From: Alphaproteobacteria bacterium
GTDB lineage: Bacteria; Pseudomonadota; Alphaproteobacteria; Rhodobacterales; Rhodobacteraceae
Length of the DNA: 64,000 nt
Direction of reading: 5' to 3'
NCBI GenBank assembly: GCA_030427145.1
Contig: JAUHWT010000001.1
Coordinates: 186,001-250,000, forward strand
The notes beneath the pieces were generated by a model that did no database searches, was not told where the DNA came from, and saw only the letters and a program-made list of their open reading frames with translations. Numbering within the stretch: the first letter of the stretch is position 1; each line of letters opens with the position of its first letter. A program made the position numbers and the translations under genes. Below are positions 1-8,316 of the stretch, piece after piece.

Positions 1-738
1 AACGGTCCCCCAAACTATCAGCACGGCCGTTCCCACCAGCATCAGCTTGGAATGCAGCGTCAGCTTCCGCCAGGTCCGCTTCTGGTAGATGTCGCCTACA
101 ACAATGAAACCGAGCCCGCCCAGAATAAACAGAAGCGGAATGACGGTATTGACCAACGGGTTGCCCACCCATCGGGTCAGGCTGTCGGGATGAAGGGCAA
201 AGCCGGCATTGTTGAAGGCTGAAACCGAATGAAAAACCGCCTGCCAAATGCCCTGCCAGCCGAATTCCGGCACGAACACAATCGCCAGAAGCAACGCGCC
301 CACCGTCTCGCAGACCAGTGCAATCACGACGATGATCTTTACCAGAACGGTCAGGTTGGACAGGGAGGTCTGGTTGAGGTCCTCCCGCAGGATAAGCCGT
401 TGCGGCATCCCCACCGGAATGCCCAGCGCACCGAGCACCAAAACCGCAAAAGTCATCAGGCCCAGACCACCAAGCTGGATCAGAACGGTAATGACGGCCT
501 GCCCGAACCAGGTGAAGGCCGAACCCGTGTCCTCCAGAACCAGCCCGGTGACCGTCACGGCCGAGGTGGAGGTAAATATCGCCTCCCCGAGGTCGATATC
601 GCCGTTATGGGATACCGGAAGCCACAACAGAAGCGCCCCGCAAACGATGAACGCGAGATACAGCACAACGAGAAGCGCCGGCGGCGGAAGCCTGAAACGT
701 CGAAATCTCGAAATACCGCGACTGACCGATGGGGCCAT
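1..738 (-). CDS. K+ uptake channel subunit TrkH/KtrB family, N-terminal part (cut by window edge)
   Basis: Reading the minus strand from the ATG at 738-736 gives an uninterrupted frame that leaves the window at position 1, so only about 246 N-terminal residues are visible; the family is usually about 440-500 residues. The first selectivity-filter segment is plain (TSTSAVTVTGL, near residues 57-67) and the second repeat also shows a filter-like segment (SAFNNAGF). Hydrophobic helices flank both, as in the M1-P-M2 repeats of Trk/Ktr/HKT channels. The start lies 2 bases after the stop of the upstream RCK gene, so the two are almost certainly co-transcribed. Because the partner is a single-RCK, KtrA-sized protein, KtrB is a better guess than the larger TrkH, but this cannot be settled from a fragment. 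Confidence 0.88.
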   Translation of the reverse strand, partial: MAPSVSRGISRFRRFRLPPPALLVVLYLAFIVCGALLLWLPVSHNGDIDLGEAIFTSTSAVTVTGLVLEDTGSAFTWFGQAVITVLIQLGGLGLMTFAVLVLGALGIPVGMPQRLILREDLNQTSLSNLTVLVKIIVVIALVCETVGALLLAIVFVPEFGWQGIWQAVFHSVSAFNNAGFALHPDSLTRWVGNPLVNTVIPLLFILGGLGFIVVGDIYQKRTWRKLTLHSKLMLVGTAVLIVWGTV

Positions 739-740
739 GG

Positions 741-1406
741 CTAAAGGCTCGCGGCAAAACGGCGCAGGTTTTTGCGTTCCCCAAGCAGCAGGAGGAGATC
801 CTTCCGCTCAAGCACGCATTCCTGCCCCTCATCCCCGACAAAAACCGTTCCACGCATGACGCCAATACAGCGCACGCCGAATTTCGTATTCAGATCCAGA
901 TCGGCAAGCCGCCGCCCCTCCAGGGATTCCGAGACGCGGAAATTGACCACGTGAAACCCGTTTCCAAGGCTTACGTAATCCCGCACCAGCGGATTGTGCA
1001 GCACCTGCGCGATGTGCTTTCCAACCTCGACTTCCGGATGAATCACCCGATCCACGCCGATTTTGCTTAGGATCCTGTGATGGGTCCGGGTCGACGCCTT
1101 GGCCCAAACATTTTTGACCCCGATCAGCTTGAGATTGATCGCGGCCAGTATGCTCGCTTCCAGATCCGCGCCCATCGCGACTACACCAATGTCACAATCC
1201 GCCAGTCCCGCCTCGCGCAGCGCCTGGTCATCCCGGGCATCAACGACCAAAGCCTGGGACAGCGCGTCCGCATGGCTTGAAACCAGCGCCCCGTCCAAAT
1301 CTACGCCAATGACGTGATTCCCGAAGCGCTGAAGTTCGTTGGCAACGGTACTGCCGAAACTGCCAAGCCCGAGCACCCCGAAAATTCGGGCGGAATGTCG
1401 TGCCAT
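741..1406 (-). CDS. RCK-domain K+ uptake regulatory subunit (TrkA/KtrA family)
   Basis: A 221-residue cytoplasmic protein with one RCK unit. The N-terminal Rossmann half carries the nucleotide-binding loop GLGSFG (residues 13-18) and an acidic residue at the end of beta-2 (Asp36), as expected for NAD(H)/ATP binding. The second half (about 140-221) fits an RCK_C domain. The length is that of KtrA (about 220), not of the double-unit TrkA (about 450). It would gate the membrane subunit encoded 2 bases downstream. It lies 42 bases after the end of the HlyD-type gene in the same direction, so it could be in the same transcript. A short GC hairpin (1431-1445) in that gap has no T-run. Confidence 0.9.
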   Translation of the reverse strand: MARHSARIFGVLGLGSFGSTVANELQRFGNHVIGVDLDGALVSSHADALSQALVVDARDDQALREAGLADCDIGVVAMGADLEASILAAINLKLIGVKNVWAKASTRTHHRILSKIGVDRVIHPEVEVGKHIAQVLHNPLVRDYVSLGNGFHVVNFRVSESLEGRRLADLDLNTKFGVRCIGVMRGTVFVGDEGQECVLERKDLLLLLGERKNLRRFAASL

Positions 1407-1448
1407 GTCCAGTCACCTCTCTGCGAACGCGCCCGAAATACGGGCCTG

Positions 1449-2642
1449 TCAGTGCCCGCCGCCGGCCAGCCCGATGCCCGAGAGCAGCATGCCCCAGACC
1501 TTGATCCGCAGCCCGACGGCCTTAATGATCCCCGTGGCGGCCACGACATGCCCGCCAATTCCGGGGATGTTGTTGGTGTAGGTCTGAACGATACAGCCCG
1601 TGCCATCAAGCATCATTGCCTCATGCTCCGGGTATTCCAGCTCAAAATAAACCACCAGCGAACCACGTTCCGCGAGGGAGTCCGGGTCAACCAGGCGTGC
1701 ACCGGGAATTACCTGTCCCGACGCGACCGCGGGTTGAATGCCCACCACCTTCGCCGGAAGCACCGAGTCCCTGAAGTTGATGTCCGCATTGCTGTTGCAG
1801 GCAATCTCGGCCGGCATGCCCTCATAGAGCGTGGAGCGGGCAATCTGCGAGAAGCCGGCCACGACACGCACCGGCAGATCATCGGGACGGTCGGGAATAA
1901 TCACCATGGCGGGGCTGAGGATCAGCGTGGTTGCCGGACTGCCCTCGCCAAGGACAAGCTGCGTCACGACACCGTCGGTGAAGCTGCGCACAACGGTATG
2001 GTCAAGCGCGACCTGTGCGCTTTCAACGGCCGTTTCGGCCGCTCTGCGGCGCGCGGGGATGGTTTGTGTCAGCTCCGTTTCAGAGAGATCAACCTGTGCC
2101 CGCATTGCGGCAACATGGGCCTCGGCCTCGGAAACCTGGGCCTGAAGGTTGCGCACGTCATCCTCGCGTCCGACTTGCCGCTCCAGCAGGGTCCGCGCCT
2201 CGGAAAGGTCCACGCGCAGGTTTTCCAGCTCAATCTGGGCCGCGGCTTCTTCCGCCTGACTGACCCGAAGCGTTTCGCGTGCCTTGTCCTCATCCGCCGT
2301 AATCTGGTCAAACTGCGCCTCGGCCTGGGCCAGAGCCGCCCGCTGCGCGCTGTCCTCGATCCGGAACAGCACGTCTCCGGTTTCCACTCTCTGGCCGTTC
2401 ATCACGCTGATTTCCGTAACCGGGCCGCTCGTCTGTGCCACCACGGAAACCGTACGGAACGGCACGATGCCCGAGTAGGACTTTTGGTGAAAGTAGAAGA
2501 TTGTCAGGAAAAGGAAGAAAGCGAGCAGCAGCCAAAGGTACACCGCCGTCTTCATGTTCCAGACCGTCATCGCCTCACCACGACGGCGGAGCTGGAAATA
2601 CCGGATGATCACCGGGAAAGAGGTAAACATCAGCTCAAACAT
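1449..2642 (-). CDS. HlyD-family membrane-fusion (periplasmic adaptor) protein
   Basis: A 397-residue protein: short cytosolic segment, one transmembrane helix (about 32-51), a biotinyl/lipoyl-like half (about 65-98), a long charged Ala/Glu-rich coiled-coil hairpin (about 99-200), the second lipoyl half (DHTVVRSFTDGVV), and a beta-barrel region. This is the EmrA/AaeA/YibH-type adaptor layout. I chose ATG 2642 because it overlaps the stop of the upstream small membrane gene by 8 bases; an open frame extends to 2705 but lies wholly inside that gene. There is no inner-membrane pump next to it, only the small membrane protein, so the exported substrate is unknown. E. coli yiaV-yiaW (adaptor plus small membrane protein) is a comparable arrangement, from memory. 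Confidence 0.85.
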   Translation of the reverse strand: MFELMFTSFPVIIRYFQLRRRGEAMTVWNMKTAVYLWLLLAFFLFLTIFYFHQKSYSGIVPFRTVSVVAQTSGPVTEISVMNGQRVETGDVLFRIEDSAQRAALAQAEAQFDQITADEDKARETLRVSQAEEAAAQIELENLRVDLSEARTLLERQVGREDDVRNLQAQVSEAEAHVAAMRAQVDLSETELTQTIPARRRAAETAVESAQVALDHTVVRSFTDGVVTQLVLGEGSPATTLILSPAMVIIPDRPDDLPVRVVAGFSQIARSTLYEGMPAEIACNSNADINFRDSVLPAKVVGIQPAVASGQVIPGARLVDPDSLAERGSLVVYFELEYPEHEAMMLDGTGCIVQTYTNNIPGIGGHVVAATGIIKAVGLRIKVWGMLLSGIGLAGGGH

Positions 2643-3045
2643 CCCGCTGCGCCTCCTCTTCAGAGCGCGGCGCGTCCTGTTTCTCGGGGATGGTCGCGTC
2701 GGCATCTCCCTGCGACGCCTGTCCAGGGTTCCGAAGCAAATGGAACCGTGACCAGTCGGCCATGAGCGCGAGCAAAATGGCGCTCAGGGGCAGCAGAATG
2801 TTGAAATGGTCGAGCGGGAACACCTCATAAAGCAGCGCAATCGCCAGCATGGTCGGGATCGTCTTCGCGAGCGGAGTTCCCTTGGACTGATGCTCCGCCC
2901 AGCGGTCAAATGCGGAGTAGAGGACCACTATCCCGTAGATCGCGAGGACCATGAAGCCCAGGGCGATCCACGCCATAACGTCGCCTTCCCCCGGTGCCAC
3001 GAACCATCCAGGAGGGGAATGCTCCGCCCCGTGTTCTGCTGCCAT
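2635..3045 (-). CDS. Small inner-membrane protein paired with the HlyD-type adaptor
   Basis: 136 residues with two or three hydrophobic helices (around 24-46, 63-78 and 82-93) and a charged C-terminal tail rich in Glu, Asp and Gln. I do not recognise a named domain with certainty; it may be comparable to the small partner of YiaV/YibH-type adaptors. The start ATG at 3045 has a GGAG about 10 bases upstream; Met24 is an alternative. Its stop overlaps the adaptor start (ATGTTTGA), which implies translational coupling and joint function in an export complex. The LysR gene upstream runs in the same direction, 96 bases away. Confidence 0.7.
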   Translation of the reverse strand: MAAEHGAEHSPPGWFVAPGEGDVMAWIALGFMVLAIYGIVVLYSAFDRWAEHQSKGTPLAKTIPTMLAIALLYEVFPLDHFNILLPLSAILLALMADWSRFHLLRNPGQASQGDADATIPEKQDAPRSEEEAQRDV

Positions 3046-3141
3046 ACGCCCAAGTCTCCGGTTTTCCTGAAATGGTCAGGTTTTTCTAGTCGCTGGCGTC
3101 CGGTGTGTCTACCGCTGCGACGCAAACGGCATCTGTGAAAT

Positions 3142-3957
3142 CTATCCCGGCAGAATACGACACAGCCGATCTATCGTGCGCCTGACCTCGGGCAGGTGCC
3201 GGTCGTCCTGATGTGTCACGATCCAGCTGTCATGCTCCAGTTCCGCAATGACGCCACCCCGTCGCTCAAGCGTGCCGTGACTGTCTCCGATGAAGGTCGG
3301 AAGGACCGAAATCCCCTGCCCCGCGAGCGCCAGGTCCAGACTGTTGCGCGGCGCGTTCACCTCGCAAACCGCATTCTCCGCAACCGTTCGCTTGAGCCAC
3401 CGGGCCGAAGGCGTATCGGCCAGCACCACAATCCAGCGGTCCGGCGCGTCTTTGGTGGCGTAGGGGGCGAATTCCACGCGGGCCAGGCGACGACCGGCAA
3501 GACCCTCACTGGTCGGTCTTGCATTGCGGATGCCGATCACGGCCTCGCGGTGTGATATGTTGAGACTGTGTTCCGCCGATATGAACCGGACCCGCAGATC
3601 GGGCGGCGTGCCGGTGATCCCCTCCAGCCGATCCAGCAGTGCCAGCGTCGTCCACGTACCCGCCGACACCTTGACCAGCGGCAGACCATCACCCTGCGGC
3701 GCGGAGGTCAGCCTGGCAATCCGTGCCTCGACATCCGTCAGCCCCTGAAGCAGGCGCTGCGCCTCTGTGGTCAGTTCATATCCCCGGTCGTGACGGATGA
3801 ACAGCTCCCGACCCAGCGCCCGCTCCAGGGCCAGCATCCGCCGCCCCAGTGTTGCGGCACTGCGCCCCGTCACCCGCGCCGCCGGGGACAGGCCACCTTC
3901 GCGCGCAACCGCCAGAAACAGTTGCAGGTCATCCCACGCCAGGTTCTTTTCATGCAT
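3142..3957 (-). CDS. LysR-type transcriptional regulator (divergent from aldo/keto reductase)
   Basis: 271 residues, slightly shorter than the usual 290-310. The N-terminal winged helix-turn-helix is clear (WDDLQLFLAVAREGGLSPAA followed by ...ALGRELFIRHDRGYELT, about residues 8-65). The rest is a compact substrate-binding region with the typical late motif LALAGQGISVLPTF. It is divergent from the aldo/keto reductase gene, and the shared gap contains a strong inverted repeat (4013-4045) that could be its operator. The probable target is therefore the reductase; the inducer is unknown. Confidence 0.88.
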   Translation of the reverse strand: MHEKNLAWDDLQLFLAVAREGGLSPAARVTGRSAATLGRRMLALERALGRELFIRHDRGYELTTEAQRLLQGLTDVEARIARLTSAPQGDGLPLVKVSAGTWTTLALLDRLEGITGTPPDLRVRFISAEHSLNISHREAVIGIRNARPTSEGLAGRRLARVEFAPYATKDAPDRWIVVLADTPSARWLKRTVAENAVCEVNAPRNSLDLALAGQGISVLPTFIGDSHGTLERRGGVIAELEHDSWIVTHQDDRHLPEVRRTIDRLCRILPG

Positions 3958-4012
3958 GAAATATACTTTTCAATCTGTTTCATTTTGTTGCGACCGCTTC
4001 AGCCCTAACCTG

Positions 4013-4045
4013 CCGTGGACAGGAACACAAATGTTCCGCGCACGG
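4013..4045. promoter_or_regulatory. Inverted repeat between lysR and aldo/keto reductase, candidate operator
   Basis: A perfect GGAACA-CAAA-TGTTCC palindrome (4022-4037) is nested in a second inverted repeat, CCGTG (4013-4017) and CACGG (4041-4045). It ends 18 bases before the reductase ATG. LysR proteins often bind dyads in such divergent gaps, so an operator is likely, but a hairpin in the leader mRNA is also possible. Confidence 0.5.
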
Positions 4046-4062
4046 ATTTCCGGAGGCAATCA

Positions 4063-5085
4063 ATGAAGCTCAACCCACTTTCCCAAAACGGCCCCCTTGT
4101 ATCGGTCCTCGCACTGGGCGCGATGACGTTCGGTGCCGAAACCAGTGCCGAAGAGGCGGGACGGATGCTCGACCTCTTCGCGGATCGGGGCGGCACTCTG
4201 ATCGATACCGCCGATGTCTACGGCAATGGCGTTTCGGAGAAAATCATCGGGGACTGGGGCCATGCGCGTGGTGGTCTCGACGATCTGATCATTGCCACCA
4301 AAGGGCGTTTTCTGCCGCCGGCCGGCAGCCGGGGCGCCTCGCGCCGTTCCCTGACACGCTCACTTGAGGCCAGCCTGCGCCGGCTGCGCGTTGATGCAAT
4401 TGACCTCTACTACGTCCACGGCTGGGATCGCCACACCGACGTTGCGGAGACGCTGACAACCCTTGGGGACCTCGTCCGGGCCGGAAAAATCCACAATATC
4501 GCCTGGTCAAACGTCACCGGATGGCAACTGGAGCGCATTCTGGGCACCGCCAGGCAGTTCGGTCTTCCGGCCCCGGTCGCCGTGCAGCCGCAGTACAACC
4601 TTCTGGATCGCGGCCTGGAACTGGAGGTGCTTCCATGCTGCCTCGAAAACAATGTGAGCCTTGTCCCCTGGTCGCCACTTGGCGGCGGCTGGCTCACCGG
4701 CAAATACAGCCCGGATACGCTTCCGACCGGCAAAACCCGGCTCGGCGAGGACCCCGGGCGTGGCATGGAGGCATGGGAGTTGCGTAACAACGCCCGCACC
4801 AAGGCTGTGCTGGAAACCCTGACGTCAATCGCCGAACGCCTCAATCGCCCCCCGGCCCATGTCGCGCTGGCCTGGCTTACCGCCCGTCCAGGTGTCGCCT
4901 CGGTCCTTGTGGGCGCACGCACCTGCGAACAGCTTGCGGACAACCTTGCGGCGGCAGATCTCGTCCTTGATCAGGCGGATCAGGACGCGCTGACAAAGGT
5001 CTCATCCACTGGTCTGCCCCCTTACCCGTACGGGTTTCAGGAGTTCTGGTCCGAAATGGACGTCTGGAAACGCCTCGGCACCTGA
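4063..5085 (+). CDS. Aldo/keto reductase
   Basis: 340 residues forming an AKR (beta/alpha)8 barrel. The catalytic tetrad is complete: Asp48 (LIDTADVYGNG), Tyr53, Lys80 (IIATKGRF) and His119 (YVHGWD). The C-terminal NADP(H)-binding signature is present (VLVGARTCEQLADNL). The enzyme should reduce an aldehyde or ketone with NADPH; the substrate cannot be told from sequence. ATG 4063 was chosen because GGAGG sits at 4052-4056, six bases upstream; an in-frame ATG at 4015 lies across the inverted repeat and has no ribosome site. Convergent with the next LysR gene, 7 bases apart. Confidence 0.9.
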   Translation: MKLNPLSQNGPLVSVLALGAMTFGAETSAEEAGRMLDLFADRGGTLIDTADVYGNGVSEKIIGDWGHARGGLDDLIIATKGRFLPPAGSRGASRRSLTRSLEASLRRLRVDAIDLYYVHGWDRHTDVAETLTTLGDLVRAGKIHNIAWSNVTGWQLERILGTARQFGLPAPVAVQPQYNLLDRGLELEVLPCCLENNVSLVPWSPLGGGWLTGKYSPDTLPTGKTRLGEDPGRGMEAWELRNNARTKAVLETLTSIAERLNRPPAHVALAWLTARPGVASVLVGARTCEQLADNLAAADLVLDQADQDALTKVSSTGLPPYPYGFQEFWSEMDVWKRLGT

Positions 5086-5092
5086 CCGGCGC

Positions 5093-5992
5093 TTATTCGG
5101 CGGCCATCACGTCGCTGTGGCAATATGCCTGCCGGACATACCGGGCCAAATGCTCCGCCAAAACGGATCGCGGCGTATTGCCGATATACATGTTCACATG
5201 AAAAACCGGCAGTTCGGGCAGGGCGCCATTATCTGCCACAATCTCGCATTCCGGCGGCACCGCTGACGGCAGCTGCACATTGATCGCAAGATCGGCCTGC
5301 ACACCGGCATTCACGGCGGAATCGGAAATGGCGTCGATGCCGCTTTCCCACTGAATATCGGACCGGGCCAGCGCATCGACCGCCACCCTGCGGAAAATAC
5401 AGTGGTTCACGGCGGCAAACCGGAGGGGACGCTGACGCCAGGCCTGTCCGTTCTTTGCGCCAACCCAGACCAGGCGATCGGATGCCAGTACCTCGCCGCC
5501 CGGATCGGTTGTTTCCTCGGTCGCGAGGATGAGGTCCATGTCGCCCCGGCGCAGTTTCTCCTTGAGAATGGTCGAATAGAGGGAATGCAGCTGAATGCGC
5601 ACCCGTGGAAATTCCACCGCAAAGCGCTGCATCACTGCCGGCATATGCGGGTAGATCAGGTCATGGGGCACACCGAAACTGATTTCACCCTCAAAGGCCT
5701 GATTGGTCATCAGCCCCCAGGTCTCATCGTTCATGGCCACCAGTTTCCGCGCGTAGCCCAAAAGCTGTTCACCCGATGCCGTCAGGGCGATCCCGCGCCC
5801 GGTTCGATCAAACAGGCTCTGACCAAAAGTTTCCTCGAGCCGTTTGAGCTGCATCGACACGGCGGACTGCGTCAGATTGAGCATGGTTGCCGCCCGCGTC
5901 ACGCCGCCTGAGTCCGCTACGGCGACAAACGACCTGAGCGCGGTGATGTCCAGATTCCTGATCATATCAATCTCCGTGATGGCATTGGTCAT
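5093..5992 (-). CDS. LysR-type transcriptional regulator (divergent from DUF1127 gene)
   Basis: 299 residues with a canonical LysR helix-turn-helix (LRSFVAVADSGGVTRAATML, then TQSAVSMQLKRLEETFGQ, about residues 19-62) and a periplasmic-binding-like effector domain. Met10 (5965) is an alternative start, since homologues usually begin close to that position. It is transcribed away from a DUF1127 gene across a 95-base AT-rich gap. A LysR beside a DUF1127 gene is a recurring arrangement in Roseobacters, so that gene is the likely target. Confidence 0.9.
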   Translation of the reverse strand: MTNAITEIDMIRNLDITALRSFVAVADSGGVTRAATMLNLTQSAVSMQLKRLEETFGQSLFDRTGRGIALTASGEQLLGYARKLVAMNDETWGLMTNQAFEGEISFGVPHDLIYPHMPAVMQRFAVEFPRVRIQLHSLYSTILKEKLRRGDMDLILATEETTDPGGEVLASDRLVWVGAKNGQAWRQRPLRFAAVNHCIFRRVAVDALARSDIQWESGIDAISDSAVNAGVQADLAINVQLPSAVPPECEIVADNGALPELPVFHVNMYIGNTPRSVLAEHLARYVRQAYCHSDVMAAE

Positions 5993-6087
5993 TATTATTC
6001 GTTTTTATGATCGGTCGCAACACCGTATTTATCACGGACATGAATGAAACAACCCAACCGCAACAAATTTTTTGATGGAGAGACCCC

Positions 6088-6315
6088 ATGACCATGAATT
6101 CTGCCAGCATCGCCAGGCACGCGCACCGTCCCGCAGCCCGCAAAACCTTCAGCCTGATCGGATGGCTTTTGGAAAAAGACAGCGCCCACCGGAACATGGC
6201 CCGGTTTGCCAGGATGGATGACCGCATGCTGCGCGACATCGGACTGACCCGCTCCGACCGGGACCGCGAGGTCGCACGCCACACGCACGGGTCCGTGACC
6301 AAACGTCATCGTTAA
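6088..6315 (+). CDS. DUF1127 (YjiS-like) small basic protein
   Basis: 75 residues, rich in Arg. The DUF1127 signature is clear near the C-terminus (ARMDDRMLRDIGLTRSD, about 41-57). Members are short cytosolic proteins; some have been linked to stress responses, RNA interaction or phosphate and carbon metabolism in other alphaproteobacteria, so no single role can be assigned. A GGAGAG stretch at 6077-6082 precedes the ATG. Its stop codon is embedded in a long imperfect inverted repeat (6312-6346). Confidence 0.85.
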   Translation: MTMNSASIARHAHRPAARKTFSLIGWLLEKDSAHRNMARFARMDDRMLRDIGLTRSDRDREVARHTHGSVTKRHR

Positions 6316-6346
6316 CAGTACGCTTACGTCCGCAGCGTATGGTTAA
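6312..6346 (+). terminator. Imperfect inverted repeat after the DUF1127 gene, possible terminator or operator
   Basis: Arms TTAAC-AG-TACGCT (6312-6324) and AGCGTA-TG-GTTAA (6334-6346) pair at 11 of 13 positions around a 9-base loop. There is no T-run after it, so a Rho-independent terminator is uncertain. It could equally be a regulator site for the membrane-protein gene that starts at 6403. Confidence 0.35.
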
Positions 6347-6402
6347 GACACACCCAGTCCTCCTCTGGCAAAACGCCAGTTTAACATTCGGGGAATCGGA
6401 CC

Positions 6403-6912
6403 ATGCTGAATGCAATCGCCGATCTGACCTCTGACTACGCCGGCCTGATCCTTGCCTGGCCGGTGATGATCTGGACCATCGCGCTTATCGCCAAACGACG
6501 GTACGGCACCTACATGGCCCGCGACATGATTAAGATCGTGAAGCCCATTTCCGGGCTGATCTGTCTCGCGGTTCCGGTTTTGGCCGACATAGCGGTACTC
6601 ACCCTGCCCGTTCTGGTGGTTTACCTTATCACCGAGAGCCGGCACCAGGCCGCCATCCGCTATGGCGAGAGCATCGCCACCGACCTGAACCGGGTGCTTC
6701 CGTGGATCATCGCGCTTTCGATGCCGGTCATGCTGGCCTGTGCCGCCCAGCCAATGGTTGGCGTGTTCATCTTCGCCGCCTGGGCCTGCCTTATTGAATA
6801 CCAGCGCAAACAGCGTCTCGAACAGTGCGAGGAAGAGGCCCGCCAGGCCCTGGAACGCCAGCATTTCCTCCGCCAGCACCTGAACTCCGAGAACAATCCG
6901 TTCCGGCGCTAA
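6403..6912 (+). CDS. Uncharacterised membrane protein
   Basis: 169 residues with about four hydrophobic helices (around 12-30, 48-62, 64-78 and 98-131) followed by a strongly charged, probably helical cytosolic tail (QRKQRLEQCEEEARQALERQ). I do not recognise a family. The ATG has only a weak GGGGAA ribosome site 5-10 bases upstream. It stands alone: DUF1127 upstream in the same direction, tesA convergent downstream. Confidence 0.6.
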   Translation: MLNAIADLTSDYAGLILAWPVMIWTIALIAKRRYGTYMARDMIKIVKPISGLICLAVPVLADIAVLTLPVLVVYLITESRHQAAIRYGESIATDLNRVLPWIIALSMPVMLACAAQPMVGVFIFAAWACLIEYQRKQRLEQCEEEARQALERQHFLRQHLNSENNPFRR

Positions 6913-6942
6913 ACGGTTTCCCCCGGGTGAGGGGCGTGGAGC

Positions 6943-7626
6943 TCAGTCCCGCGCCCGCTCCACCAGATCCAGCACCACCGGCCCCATCAACTCCACATTC
7001 GCGCTGACCCCATCCGCATTGGGATGAATGCCATCGCCCTGCATCAACTCCCGGAAATTGTCCTGGTTGATGGCCGCGATAAACGAGGGATAGTGGGTCG
7101 CGCCATATTCCTCCGCCAGCGACGGATAAAGATCGCGGAACTCCTCCTGATACTCGGCACCATAATTCGACGGCGCCGGTAGTCCGGCAAGAACCACGGG
7201 CAAATCACGCTCGGCAATCGCGCTCAGAATACCGTCCAGGTTTTCCCGCATCGTCCCGACACTGATGCCGCGCAGAAGGTCATTGCCCCCCAGAGCCACA
7301 ATGACCCCGTCGACACTGTCATCCAGCGACCAGTCTATGCGTGAAAGCCCGCCTGCGGTGGTGTCTCCGGACACGCCACCATTGACCAGAACCGCGTCAT
7401 CGGCCCCGTTTTCATGCAGCCAGGCTTCCATCTGCGGCACGAACCCCTCCCCGTCCGGCAACCCGTAACCCTGGGTCAGGGAATCGCCAAAAGCGAGGAT
7501 GCGCACCTCCGCCGTGGCCAAACCCGGCAGGAGAAACAGGACAGATGCCGCAATTGTGAGGTTGCGAACTGGCGCAAAGGCACCATATGGCTTGTTTGAT
7601 GTCCGTTGCGCCGAGGTACCCGTCAT
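6943..7626 (-). CDS. tesA: Periplasmic arylesterase/lysophospholipase-like SGNH hydrolase (TesA family)
   Basis: 227 residues: a signal peptide (about 1-39, ending ATA), then an SGNH/GDSL hydrolase. All four blocks are visible: FGDSLTQGYG with nucleophile Ser49, the block II Gly (NGGVSGDTT), GGNDLLRG (block III Asn) and DGIHPN (catalytic Asp and His). Size and order match E. coli TesA/ApeA, a multifunctional esterase, thioesterase and lysophospholipase of the periplasm. It starts exactly back to back with the divergent ybbA-like gene, the same neighbourhood as tesA-ybbA-ybbP in E. coli. A GGAG lies about 8 bases upstream of its ATG. Confidence 0.92.
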   Translation of the reverse strand: MTGTSAQRTSNKPYGAFAPVRNLTIAASVLFLLPGLATAEVRILAFGDSLTQGYGLPDGEGFVPQMEAWLHENGADDAVLVNGGVSGDTTAGGLSRIDWSLDDSVDGVIVALGGNDLLRGISVGTMRENLDGILSAIAERDLPVVLAGLPAPSNYGAEYQEEFRDLYPSLAEEYGATHYPSFIAAINQDNFRELMQGDGIHPNADGVSANVELMGPVVLDLVERARD

Positions 7627-8316
7627 ATGTCCACTCCGGTAATTTCGCTGAAAAACGTCTCACTTACCCTGAGTGGCAATGCTGGACCGGTCAACATCCT
7701 GAGGGATATTTCACTCGATATTGAAGCTGGCGACACCCTTGGGCTGATCGGCCCGTCCGGCTCCGGAAAATCCTCGCTTCTGATGCTTCTGGGCGGCCTT
7801 GAAACAGCGACCGGCGGATCGGTCACCGCACTTGGGCACGATCTGACCTCCATGAATGAGGACGCTCTGGCGGAACTGAGACTGAAAAGCTTTGGCGTGC
7901 TGTTTCAGTCGTTCCACCTGATCCCGACCATGACCGCGCTGGAGAACGTGGCCACGCCACTGGAACTGGCCGGTGCCTCGGACGCATTTGAGCGCGCAAA
8001 AACGGAACTTGAGGCGGTATCGCTTGGCAAGCGGCTCGACCACTATCCCGCGCAGCTCTCCGGTGGCGAACAACAGCGCGTGGCTCTGGCCCGCGCTTCG
8101 GTCACCCGCCCTGAAATCCTGCTGGCCGATGAGCCCACGGGCAACCTGGACAGTTCCACGGGCGAGGCCATCATGGATCTGCTCTTCGGCCTGCGCGAGC
8201 GGCATGGCTCGACCCTGGTCATGGTGACGCACTCGCGGGAACTGGCCGCACGCTGCAACCGGGTTATCCGCCTGCGGGACGGCGAGCTGGAATCCCTGCC
8301 CGAGGCAGCTGAATGA
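7627..8316 (+). CDS. ybbA: ABC transporter ATP-binding protein, YbbA/LolD type
   Basis: 229 residues with a complete ABC ATPase: Walker A GPSGSGKS (42-49), Q-loop Gln94, signature LSGGEQQ (144-150), Walker B LLADEP (165-170) and switch His202. It belongs to the MacB/LolD/FtsE-like exporters. ATG 7627 is directly adjacent to the tesA start codon (CATATG); an in-frame ATG at 7606 would overlap tesA by 21 bases. GAGG at 7613-7616 favours 7627. It overlaps the permease gene by 4 bases (ATGA), so the two form one transporter. Confidence 0.92.
   Translation: MSTPVISLKNVSLTLSGNAGPVNILRDISLDIEAGDTLGLIGPSGSGKSSLLMLLGGLETATGGSVTALGHDLTSMNEDALAELRLKSFGVLFQSFHLIPTMTALENVATPLELAGASDAFERAKTELEAVSLGKRLDHYPAQLSGGEQQRVALARASVTRPEILLADEPTGNLDSSTGEAIMDLLFGLRERHGSTLVMVTHSRELAARCNRVIRLRDGELESLPEAAE

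Noticed and set aside
1431-1445. GCCCG/CGGGC hairpin between the HlyD gene and trkA as a terminator
   Set aside because: The stem is only 5 bp, has no T-run and lies between genes that probably share one transcript.
1314-2765. Open frame of 483 codons on the plus strand across trkA and the HlyD gene
   Set aside because: It crosses the end of one real gene and the whole of another, with no start signal or protein-like motif.
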